Assembly (NCBI GenBank): GCA_017311315.1
Contig: CM029660.1
Coordinates: 9,989,129 to 10,053,128, forward strand
Reading direction: 5' to 3'
Origin: Dendrocalamus latiflorus
Lineage: Eukaryota > Streptophyta > Magnoliopsida > Poales > Poaceae
Length of the DNA: 64,000 nucleotides
Notes under the pieces: model-generated
Database searches by the model: none
What the model was told of the DNA's origin: nothing
What the model saw: the letters and a program-made list of their open reading frames with translations, nothing else
Position numbers and translations under genes: made by a program
In this document: positions 11,687 to 21,249 of the stretch, piece after piece
How positions within the stretch are numbered: position 1 is the stretch's first letter
How the letters are laid out: each line of letters begins with the position of its first letter

Positions 11687-12098
11687 TGGCGAGGGGCTGA
11701 GGGGAACACACGCTTCTGTTAACCTCTAGAAAAACCCTAGCCGCCACCTCCCGAGCCAAACCCTAGCCGCTCACGAGTGCTAGTACACTCGCGATCAGTG
11801 TTCCAGCCCCAGACGTGTGGATACCGGTGGAGGCGCTGCTCGTTGCGGTGTTGATCAGCATCAACAACTTACAGATTGGATCTGCTCGTGGTGTGGTTGA
11901 TCGCGTGGAGGAGACGACCTGTTCGGGACGATCGGCTAATTCCACTACTACCTCGACGCGCGTGGTTGGATCGGCTTCTCCAACTCTTCTTCCGCTGCGC
12001 TACGCGTCTAGTGGTAACGATCCATGATCCCTCCTTAAGCATGATGTCCTTGTGTGCGCGGTAGAAAAATTTTGTTTTCTGCTTTCGTAGCCTACGCA
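10646..12098 (+). mobile_element. Solo LTR, probably Ty1/Copia, nested in the MULE
   Basis: The start TGATATGCCCTAGAGGCAA is a familiar beginning of grass Copia LTRs, and the 3' part (a CCCTAG-rich block, then TTTTGTTTTCTGCTTTCGTAGCCTACGCA) fits the end of such an LTR. No primer-binding site or gag follows. I found no convincing 5-bp target duplication, so the last bases are uncertain by a few nucleotides. Confidence 0.6.
11622..11685. repeat. (TA)n microsatellite within the solo LTR
   Basis: About 32 uninterrupted TA units lie where the LTR's TATA region would be expected, just before the CCCTAG-rich transcribed part. Confidence 0.95.
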
Positions 12099-12176
12099 CA
12101 TTACTTCAGTTTGATGGTACGATTGTTACATGCTGTGTACTAAAATGGTTGATTATGCATTTATGTTAGGTACACA

Positions 12177-14849
12177 ATGGCTGACATTCAAGACTTGTTC
12201 GTGTTTTATGGGAGTGGTCTCGTACGCAATGGGGCGTATGGGGCGGACCTGTCAAATTGCGATCGGACCATGATCCGGGCACCCGGTCTGAGCACCATGA
12301 GTTTGTCTGAGCTACGGAGGTGTGTCCGTTCGGCGTTCGATCGGCACACCGCAAGGAAGAAGTTACGGATCGAGTCAGTCTATGCCTCAATGGTGGGTGA
12401 TGGAAGGGAGAGCATATGGCAACTTCTGAAGGTGACCAATGACGCCTCATGGGCGAACTACATGGAGGTCGTGTGCAACCCTGATGCTGCGATATATGCC
12501 AGGCCAATGGTGTATGTTGAGTTCATGGAGAGGGCAGAATCATCTGCCATGGTTGGTTCTGATGCCGCTGGTGGAGATGTAGAGCCTGGGTTCATCTCCG
12601 GCGATCATGAAGATGCTTCTGCGGGAGAACATGTGGGCGAGGAAGTGGGTGATGAAGACCTCAGGAGGCGTGCGGAGAATTTCCAGGCCAACGAAGGTGT
12701 GGACGAGAGGTGGTGGGCCGCCCGTATTGACTGTCATGAGTACCTTAGGGACCAGGTGGAAGAAGTGGGCAGCGAGGAGGACGAGGAGGTGGAAACAAGC
12801 AGTTCTGGAGAGGACGAGGATGGGAAGCTGCAACTGGAGGGGTGGTAGGTCGTGTTGTGACCACGGACGGTGTGTACGTGTCGTCCAGACTGGATGACAA
12901 CGCAGCGGCAGCCTTAGTTCTGCCACATGCGGAGGCGGGAGAATGGGGGTTCAGCGAGGCCGCACTCATTTTGGGGCAGTGCTTCCGTAGTAAGAGTGTT
13001 GTGCAGTAGGCTATTGCTAGATATGCCGTCAACATAAGCCGGACGTATCGTGTGCATAGGTCAAACCCGGACACGTACATTGTGAAGTGTGTCGACGGGT
13101 CTTGTCCTAGCAAAGTTCGTGCACAGCGGTACAAGGGTGTTGGCACGGAGTTCCGGATAACGGTGCTGCAAGATCACAGTTGCGAGCTTGCGGGGCCAGT
13201 ACATAGGCACCGCAACATGACATCATCGTATGTTGCGGAGCTTGTCACCCACCTCATCCAGGCGGATGTGTCCATTTCCTCGAAGGTTCTAATGGCAGAA
13301 ATAGCGAATACGGTGGGATTCGAAGTGAGCTACAAGAAGGTATGGCGGGCCAAGCGAAAGGTGTTGCACCGTATGTATGGGACGTACGAGGAGGCGTACG
13401 ACCTGGTCCTAAGAATGCTGCAGGAAATTGCACAATCAAACCCAGGGACGTACATAAACAAACAGGAGAGGGTTCATCCTACGGAGGGCCCGAATTGTTT
13501 CATTCTTGACAGAGTGTTCTGGGCCTTCCATCAGGCGATACAAGGTTTCAGATGGTGCCGTCCGGTGCTAACCATAGATGGGACGTTCCTATCTGGCAAG
13601 TACAAGGGTACTATCCTCACCGCAGTTGCAGCTGATGCAAATGACCAGTTACTCCCAGTGGCATTTGCAATTGTGGAGAATGAGAATACGGATAGTTGGC
13701 TTTGGTTTCTTGCCAATGTCAAGCATGCTATAGTGCAAGATCGCCCTGAAGTGTGTGTCATCTCCGACCGCAATGCAGGCTTGCTGTCAGCGTTGCGAAC
13801 GTTGCAGAATGGAACGCAGCCCCCTTCTAGTGGAGTGATGTGAAGAACCGTTGGCGCATGAGGCATCTTGCAGTGAACTTCCACAGAAGGTTCCGTAGCA
13901 AGAACCTAATGAAGATGTTCAAGAAGCTATGCATGCAGAACCAGAAGTGGAAGTTTGACACCTTGTGGAGGCAGCTCGATCAGGAGGCTACCAAGCATGT
14001 ACATACAGAAGCAGGGGCCGTGGAGGGGGGCTCCACAAGAGTCGGGGTATTCACACAATGGGTTCAGTCCAATGCACCTGACTTGGAAATATGGTCTTTG
14101 TTGCACGACACCGGTGGGACAAGGTATGAGATCATGACAACCAACATGTCCGAGGTTTACAATGGTGTCTTGAAGGGCGTCAGATCCCTGTCGATCACAG
14201 CAATCGTGGGCGAGACTTGGAACCATACCGTCGGGTACTTTGTGAATAGAGCCATGATGGCGAAGAAGCATCTGGACGAAAACAAGCAATACTCTGAGGT
14301 CATGCAGGCCTTCATGGACAGGAAGATGGAGAAGAGTCGATCCCACATTGCTCAGCCCATTGATGGCTTAAGGAGGAAGTTTGAGGTCCGCCTCAGGGAG
14401 AAGTATGTCATGGGTCACATTAGAGGGGAGCGCAAGCAGGTATGCACTATTGATGATAAAGCATCTTGCACCTGCAACAAGCCCCAGCTTCTGCACAAGC
14501 CATGCTCCCATGTGTACGCGGCCTGCGCTGTATGGCACTAGGCGTCGACACAGTACATCTCCAAGTACTACGACATGCAGCACTTGTATGCAACCTGGAG
14601 TGCAGAGTTCCATTCGTACGGGGTAGACATGCACTACAGGGAATTATGGCCAAGGGAGATAAAGTGGGTACCCAACGATGCACTGAAACATGTCGGTCGT
14701 GTAGACGACAAAGCCGTCGCATCTGCAATGACATGGATGACAGCCAGCGGGGGGATCGTGTTCGGCGCCCGAAGTGTAGGCTATGCAAGACGATTGACCA
14801 CTCCCTCAGCCAGTGCCCAAACAGGCCGACATCAAGCAACGCTCCGTAG
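12177..14849 (+). pseudogene. MURA/MuDR-type transposase, broken
   Basis: The product would cut and join the MULE ends. In order: an N-terminal segment with an acidic tail (12177-12848), the MuDR zinc-like N domain (about 12990-13200), the MULE DDE domain with TIDGTFL and ISDRNAG around the first two catalytic Asp (13550-13800), a SWIM finger with CTC and CSH (about 14465-14505), and a C-terminal zinc knuckle of CxxCx4Hx4C form (about 14785-14830). Lesions seen: a frame change near 12845, an in-frame TAG at 13007, a frame change near 13820, an in-frame TAG at 14539, and a frame change near 14690. Each domain continues in a new frame after the break, so these are mutations, not introns. The order and spacing match MURA-like proteins of the plant MULE family. 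Confidence 0.88.
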
Positions 14850-15165
14850 TACCAACCACAATGTTTTCTTGTACCCATTGTTGCTTCCATGTGTTCTGTG
14901 CGTTGCGATGTACCCTGCATTATTCAGGAGGTGTACGCTGCATTGTTGGTTCCATGTATCTATGTCGTGCACATTACCATGTTATGTATGTTTTCGTACA
15001 TTCCATATGTTTCCTGGTCGTGTGGGTCATATTCGTGCGCACATTTTATGTATATTTTGGTACATTCCGTACGTTCCCCTGTCGTTACATTTGTTGTTAA
15101 TTATGTTGTCATTTGTTGCACATTTTGTTATAAATTTAGACTCACTTGTTATCCTTCTTTGGCAG

Positions 15166-17217
15166 GACATAGCGTTCGAGTTGCTAGACCCCCGTTGGGA
15201 TGAGCACCACCGATGCCATGCGTGGTCGTCGGGAGACGCACAAGGGCCTCCTTGCTTCGTCCTTAGGGCCCCCCGAGAGAACTGGCGTCTCGAACAGCGG
15301 TACATCCCACTACTGCGGGACACCGGGCTGCTGCCCATTGCCGCATGTTGGATCTACCGCATGCGTTCCAGTATGACGCGCCATTGCTGTCCGCTCTCGT
15401 TGATCGATGGAGGTCAGAGACTCACACCTTCCACTTCCGGTGGGGGGAGATGACGGTTACTCTGCAGGACGTGACGATGCTTATAGGTCTACCCGTCCGT
15501 GGTGCTGCTGTAGTGCCACCCCCAAAGGCAGCAGATTGAAAGGTCCGTCTGGGTCACCGGTTCGGTCATCCGATCTCAGACAACGCAGCTGGTGTGCCAC
15601 ATGGATGGCTTCGTCGATACATGACCTGTCCTGGACACGCACATGAGGAGGAGGTGCGGACACACTTCATTGCGTACCTGCTATATCTGTTCGGGTGGGT
15701 CTTGTTCCCTAGCACCACTGGAGACTCCATGCAGCCTAGCTATATACACCTAGCGGAGTCCTTGGCGGATGGCTGGCCTGATCAGGTGCCACGGTATAGC
15801 TGGGGATCAACAGTTCCTAGCGCCACATACCGAGGCTTGTGTGACGCCTCGCAGCGTAGCGCAGCCAGCGAGCCGGTCCTAACCGTCTGCTACCTTCTCC
15901 TTCAGTTGTGGTCGTGGGAACACTTCCCCATTGTTTGGCCTTCCTTTGGTCGTGTTGTGCACCCTTATGACCTCAGCCCGCAGTTCTATGGCCTCGGTGG
16001 TGGCGACGACCCCGTTGATGGGCCCACAATGGGTACACGTTGGACACATGGTCAGTTGAGGTGGGCCAGGGACAGACCGAGACGTGCATACACGGATTTC
16101 CACAACAGGTTCGAGATTCTGCATGAGCCCGACATAGTCTGGTGGCCATGGACTCCACGGTTCATTATGGACACGGCCCCCCACACGTTATCATCTTAGT
16201 GCGGGCAGGATCACAGGTACTGGTTGACGACCTGCCACTTGGTGTTCTCGCACTGCGTCGAGCCATACAACCCACACCGAGTCATGAGGCAGTTCGGACT
16301 GTACCAGCATGTCCCCCCTGGGAGGACGCCCTCTTGCAAACAGCACCCACCGGTATGCCATTACACCATAAATTTAATTAATGCATTAGTATGTGCCCCT
16401 ACTAATTGTGTAATGTCTCGATGAACTTGTAGGCAATCGAGGAGAGGGCGAGCGACAGAAGACTGGAGAGCCACACAGCGGCCGTGGACAGACATGTGGC
16501 GTGACCAGGCGGATACGATGGTTGTGGACGAGACACGGCCGGACGACCCCGCGACGTATAGGACATACCTTGAGTGGTACGCTCCACGCACCCGCATTAG
16601 GCTTACTGGGGAGCCGCCACATCGTCCACTTGAGGTCGTTCACGAGGCCGCTATACAGGCAGGTCCAGACCGTCATCTAGCGGCATGGCACGACCAGGCG
16701 GTACGAGATTAGTATGTCATTATCCAGTGCAGGATTACGTTTTAACTCACTGTTTGTTTCACTGCAGTTGGACCGGCTGCATCGTATCCAGGACGAGGCT
16801 GCTTAGGCTATACACCGTGGGAGGTCAAATACGGTTGATCGGTGGGTCACTTCGATGCGCAGCATCTACGATGACGTCAGGGCTGCGATACGGACCATGA
16901 GTTGTGGTCGCCACCGAGATGACGTTGTTGCTCGACGCGGTGGCGGACGTGGCCAGGGACCACCACCCCCCTCCGCGCCGCCGTCAGCACCACCATCAGC
17001 ACGGCCATCGTCGTCGCGTCCATCGTAGTCCGAGAGTCGGCCCAACTACGCTCACTCGGCCTCCACGCGCTTCGGACCGGCGGTTGGACAATTGCCAACT
17101 ATTTGTTCATCCACTCAATTGCCATTTATGTCTAACCAAATGTTCTTCTTGCAGCAATTGCGACAGGATAGCTCGTTGCTACAACCATCGTCATCACGGA
17201 GGGCGACGGAGGAGTAA
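15166..17217 (+). pseudogene. Plant mobile domain (PMD, aminotransferase-like) gene, broken
   Basis: The first recognisable exon follows a clear acceptor (CTTTGGCAG) at 15165. It reads the PMD hallmarks: ALVDRWRSETHTFHF, then GEMTVTLQDVTMLIGLPV, then a long region with VMRQFG near 16290. PMD proteins include Arabidopsis MAIL1/MAIN and many transposon-encoded relatives; their biochemistry is unsettled. An intron is likely at 16353-16432 (GTATGC...TTGTAG), another ends near 16767 (TTTCACTGCAG), and a last one ends near 17154. Breaks: frame change near 15340, TGA at 15537 (a likely former Trp), TAG at 16197, and further stops near 16805 and 17028. The tail is Pro/Ser/Arg-rich. It lies 300 bp after the transposase in the same orientation, so it is MULE cargo. 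Confidence 0.8.
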
Positions 17218-17450
17218 GCGCGCTCTCCAGGCCGACGGGGCCCCGGGGGAGTGAGCACGAAAGAAAACTACACAGATTGGGAACAACTAATTCACGACGT
17301 GAGTGATAACAAGGCAAGGGACTAGGTGAGGAATGACTCCCTTTTATAGGCTATGTGGGGGGGCAGCTTCACGCACAAAGACCACAGAATAAGAAGGCAT
17401 CAGGCAACGGCAACACGAACCAGCACATACATTGCACGTACACAAAATAT

Positions 17451-18224
17451 TGAAAGAGTGCAGCTTTGCATAGGGACATGACAAAACAGGCCAGCTTTGC
17501 CCAGTGAAATGACAAAACGGGGCAGCTTTGCTCAGTGATATGACAAAAGAGGCCAGCTTTGCCCAGTGACATGACAAAAGAGTGCAGCTTTGCGCAGGGA
17601 CATGACAAAACAGATCAGCTTTGCCCAGTGACATGACAAAAGAGTGCAGCTTTGCGCAGGGACATGACAAAACAGGCCAGCTTTGCCCAGTGAAATGACA
17701 AAATGGGGCAGCTTTGCTCAGCGACATGACAAAAGAGATCAGCTTTGCTCAGTGACATGACAAAAGAGTGCAGCTTTGCGCAGGAACATGACAAAACAGG
17801 CCAGCTTTGCCCAGTGAAATGACAAAACGGGGCAGCTTTGCTCAGTTAGATGACAACAGACTACAGCTTTGCACAGTGACCTGACATAACGGGGCAGCTT
17901 TGCTCAGTGAGATGACAAAAGACAGCAGCTTTGCGCAGTGACATGACAAAAGAGGTCAGCTTTGCTCAGTGAGATGACAAAAGAGGACAGCTTTGCTCAG
18001 TGATATGACAAAAAGAGGCCAGCTTTGCTCAGTGACATGACAAAAAGAGGCCAGCTTTGCGAAGTGAGATATCAGAATAGGACAGCTTTGCTCAGTGAGA
18101 TGACACAATAGGCCAGCTTTGCTCAGTGAGATGACAAAAGAGGGCAGCTTTGTGCAGAGACATGACAAAAGAGAGGACCTTTGCCAGGTGACATGACAAA
18201 AGAGGGCAGCTTTGCGCAGCGACC
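17451..18224. repeat. 31-bp minisatellite, about 25 copies
   Basis: The unit reads roughly TGACAAAAGAGGCCAGCTTT then GCTCAGTGACA. CAGCTTT recurs every 31 bases from 17461 to 18207, with a single one-base insertion in one unit near 18010. The spacer is not a multiple of three, and the open minus-strand frames across it are a by-product. It ends 30 bp before the TATA box of the GRF gene. Confidence 0.95.
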
Positions 18225-18254
18225 AAAAATAAATCACATGCCTACCCTTTGGCT

Positions 18255-18260
18255 TATAAA
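18255..18260 (+). promoter_or_regulatory. TATA box of the MULE GRF gene
   Basis: TATAAA lies 75 bases before the GRF start codon, directly after the minisatellite and in an otherwise G/C-balanced leader. Spacing fits a plant core promoter with a leader of about 45 bases. Confidence 0.6.
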
Positions 18261-18334
18261 ATGAGCTGCAATGTATCTGCAAGAGAACACTACACAATCT
18301 AACACTACATCATACCTTCCTTCTCCACGTCGAG

Positions 18335-19169
18335 ATGAACAACAAGAATCTAAAGGAATGGCAAAAATTCGCAGACAACATAAATGAGAAAATTAGGAAG
18401 GCTAGGGAGGAGTCCCGCAAGAAGGCAGAAAGGGCTGCGGCGGCTCGCGAGGAACAAGCAAGGGCTGCTGCGGCTACGAGGTCAGCTCCCCCAGCTTGCG
18501 AGGAACAAGCAAGAGCTGCTGCGGCTACGAGGTCAGCTCCCCGCAATGAGCGCCCGCGTAGCAACAACCCCATCTCGGACGTCCCCACCGAGCGTTCGCC
18601 GCAACTCCCACCTGAGGGGGAGACATCCCCCCTTTGTTGGTGCGGGGACACGTGCAAGTTCTTCAAGTCTAAGCACCGCATCAGCCTAGGTATGCGTTAC
18701 TGGGGTTGCGCAAACTACTCCAGTGACTACCCCAACTGCCGTTTTGACACCGCAACCTATCGGCAGCCGGTAACGACCACATGCACCATTTTTTCCTACC
18801 TTTTCTCCTTCACAGCACGCACTAACAATCTCTCCCCTGTATTTACAGTCTCCGGAGCCCCTGTGTGGCTACCGCAAATGGATCGATCTTGAGATCCACC
18901 CTGCGGGCCAATGGACCCTCGATTTCGAGGAGTGGAATGTCACACGGGACAAAGAGTTGCTGGAGGAGGAGCGCCGCAAGAACGAGCACACCCTGCGTAT
19001 ACAACGCGAGACGCAAGCTCATCTCCAAGCGTGCACGCGTCGGGAGCGGGAGGCTCGCGAGATGGAGCGCGAGAGAAAGAGGGAAATAGCGGCTAAGGCA
19101 AAAGAGGCCGCGGATGAGTTCAACGCCGAGCGGGCAAGGAAGGGAAAGTGGCCCCGGTCCACACAGTAG
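18335..19169 (+). CDS. GRF-type zinc-finger/coiled-coil protein, 251 aa, two exons
   Basis: Exon 1 is 18335-18769 and exon 2 is 18849-19169, joined in phase 0 by a GTAACG donor and TTTACAG acceptor. Residues 1-45 are charged helix; residues about 39-70 contain a 17-residue in-frame duplication (51 bp). A GRF zinc finger follows, with CWCG at 101-104, Cys107, Cys125, Cys135 and a last Cys near 150 followed by KWID; the intron interrupts the finger. The C-terminal 80 residues are a strongly charged coiled coil. GRF fingers bind nucleic acid in other proteins; a role in transposition is only inferred. Unlike the two genes upstream, no stop or frameshift is seen. It has its own TATA box and poly(A) signal. 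Confidence 0.8.
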
Positions 19170-19224
19170 GTCGTTCGCGCAGTTGGGTAGGTTAGTCGCA
19201 TATGATGCTATATGTTATGCATGT

Positions 19225-19230
19225 AATAAA
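19225..19230 (+). terminator. Poly(A) signal AATAAA of the GRF gene
   Basis: AATAAA lies 55 bases after the GRF stop codon in a T/A-rich context, a normal position for a plant near-upstream element. Confidence 0.6.
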
Positions 19231-19392
19231 AATGTACGCGGCATGTTACTCCCAGCTGTATTATGAAGTGTATTTCTATTGACATACGCTTATTATCTCG
19301 TCTTTTTGTATTGAACGATTCACATAGCAATTCATTTCACAATATTAACATACCGGTTCTCACCCTACACAAATTCTCTGTAACATCAAAAT

Positions 19393-20010
19393 ATCACTTA
19401 CCACTTTATGTATCGACCGTTCTACGGTCAATCGTTTCTAAAAAAAATTTACCAAAATTTGTTATGCATCTACAACTTACAATGAACATAAACTATCATT
19501 ACAACTTCATCAGATTTTTTTTACCATTTCACAAGTACAAAAACAACAAAACATACAAAAAACACGGGGATTGCAAACCCTAAAAACAGACCAAACCCTA
19601 AAAGTCACTTACCACTTTATATATATCGATCGTTCTATGCTCAATCGTTCCTAAAAAAATTACCAAATTTTTTTATGCATCTACAACTTACATTGAACAT
19701 AAACTATCATTACAACTTCATCAGATTTTTTTACCATTTCACAACTACAAAAACAACAAAACATACAAAAATCACGGGGATTGCAAACCCTAAAAACAGA
19801 CCAAACCCTAAAAGTCACTTACTACTGTATGTATCGATATTTCTATGCTCAATCATTCCTAAAAAACATTTAGCAAAATTTTTTATGGATCTACAACTTA
19901 CAATGAACATAAACTTTTATTACAACTTCATCAGTTCTTTCCCAGATTACAACTACAAAATTGCCAAAACTTAGAAAAACCACAGAAATTTCAAACCCTA
20001 ACAACAGCCC
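19393..20010. repeat. Three tandem copies of a ~210-bp subterminal repeat
   Basis: Blocks starting near 19393, 19603 and 19813 share TCACTTAC(C/T)ACT, the word AACTTACA(A/T)TGAACATAAAC, and AACCCTAAAAACAGACCAAA. They lie just inside the right TIR. A/T-rich, non-coding; the short open frames here are repeats of each other. Confidence 0.9.
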
Positions 20011-20029
20011 AAACCCTAATGGTCGGTCT

Positions 20030-20352
20030 ACAGTGTGAACGCGCGGTCGGGGAATCAGTCGCGTGGTCGGGGATCAGTCGTGCGGTTGGCAGGGAGGTCG
20101 TGCGATCGGGTGGGAGGACGTGCGGTCGGAGCGGCCAGTCATGCGCTCGGCGTGGCACACAGCAGAGTCGTGCGGTGTGGTACCACACGACCCGTGAACA
20201 GTGCGGTCGTGCGGTACCACACCGCACAACCGGGACACGCGGCAGCGCCTCGCGCACGCGCGCTCGGGCGGGGGCCAGATTCGGAAATTTTTCTCGTTGA
20301 GAGCCACTTTTGGAATTACGGGTCTTTAGGGGGCCAGATGTGTCTAAAATTT
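20030..20352 (-). repeat. Right terminal inverted repeat of the MULE
   Basis: Reverse complement of 9246-9565 with scattered mismatches. It keeps the hairpin (20167-20230) and the GTGCGGTCGG-type short repeats. Followed by the 9-bp target duplicate at 20353-20361. Confidence 0.88.
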
Positions 20353-20361
20353 GTGGTTTTG

Positions 20362-21249
20362 CAGGGATTCGCCGATTCGGATCAAATTCTGTTATTCGGT
20401 GTGTTCTTTTTATTTTTATTTTGCTGCGGCCGGTAGCTTCTGAATGTAGTTGATAAATAGTAACAATTGATAGAAAAATTGTATGAGGGAGTATATAGTA
20501 GGAGAAACTTCCGTACGATTTTGGTCGATATAGATGAAGTCGCTACAGTATCTACTATGATTAACTTATAAACATCGCTTTGAAAAGGCATTGTATTTAA
20601 AAGTTAGTTACTGTAGAAAATCACTTTATGTAAAAAAAAGTCAAAAATTAAAGCTAAAAAGAAGATGCCCATTGCTCCAATATGAATAAAAATTGTAGTT
20701 AACAATTGATTAAGTTGGAGTTTGGAAATATGGATTGAACTGCCATATATTGGTATCGTAGTAGTGGGAATGGGGACATTACTAACAGGACAACGCTGCC
20801 GCAACCTTGAAGTCTAATTTAAGGTATTAATAAAAAAAGTTCTATATAATAAATCAATAGATGACGTATAAAAAACATATCACTTGCATTAATTCTTCGA
20901 TGTCCAAGGACACAATTTCAATATATAATTGTGAGCTCATATTTGGTACTAACTTTGGTTGGCAATATTGTGGGCATGACACACATAGAGTGGCAATTGT
21001 ATGAATGACATAGCAAGAAAGAAAATATAGCACGATTGGGTCGACACATGCGCGAAGCACAGAGATTAGCCACTTGAAAAGATGCCTGAGCATCATTATA
21101 TTCATAATCAAATTAACCCGAATAAACGTGGCAAATTCGGACCACATAAAATTTCCAAATAATTACACAATAACTATAACTATGTTGGAAGACTTCACAT
21201 AAAATTTCATAATTTTTGGAACTCGTTTGATATATATAAAAACTCGTAC
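20362..21249. other. Former PPR upstream DNA, with a MITE relic
   Basis: This is the other side of the MULE target site, so it was contiguous with the PPR 5' region before insertion. From about 20510 to 20640 it resembles the MITE-like sequence that follows each FAR1 fragment (GAAGTCGCTAC...ATTTAAAA). No gene is supported. Confidence 0.5.

Larger units (their letters stand above)
9570..12169 (+). other. Leader and inferred 5'-UTR intron of the MULE transposase
   Basis: A purine-rich stretch ending AAGAAGAG is followed by a strong donor GTAAGT at 9879. The next good acceptor before the transposase ATG is the AG at 12168-12169. If used, this gives a 2.3-kb leader intron, lengthened by the LTR inserted at 10646. 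Between 9890 and 10645 the DNA is A/T-rich with nothing recognisable. Confidence 0.4.
9246..20352 (+). mobile_element. Mutator-like element (MULE), 11.1 kb, three-gene
   Basis: Both ends carry long inverted repeats: the left end reads GAATTTTAGACACATCTG and the reverse complement of the right end reads AAATTTTAGACACATCTG, with strong match continuing for about 280-310 bp. The element is flanked by an exact 9-bp direct repeat GTGGTTTTG at 9237-9245 and 20353-20361, the Mutator hallmark. Inside, on the plus strand, are a MURA-type transposase relic, a plant-mobile-domain gene relic and a GRF zinc-finger gene. A Copia-type solo LTR (10646-12098) is nested near the left end. The element lies between the PPR gene and its former upstream DNA. 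Autonomy is lost because the transposase is broken. Confidence 0.92.

Noticed and set aside
17344..18297. Minus-strand frames of 79-127 codons and a CRISPR-like look of the 31-bp repeats
   Set aside because: Units are contiguous with no spacers, the genome is a plant, and the frames are periodic by-products of a 31-bp satellite.
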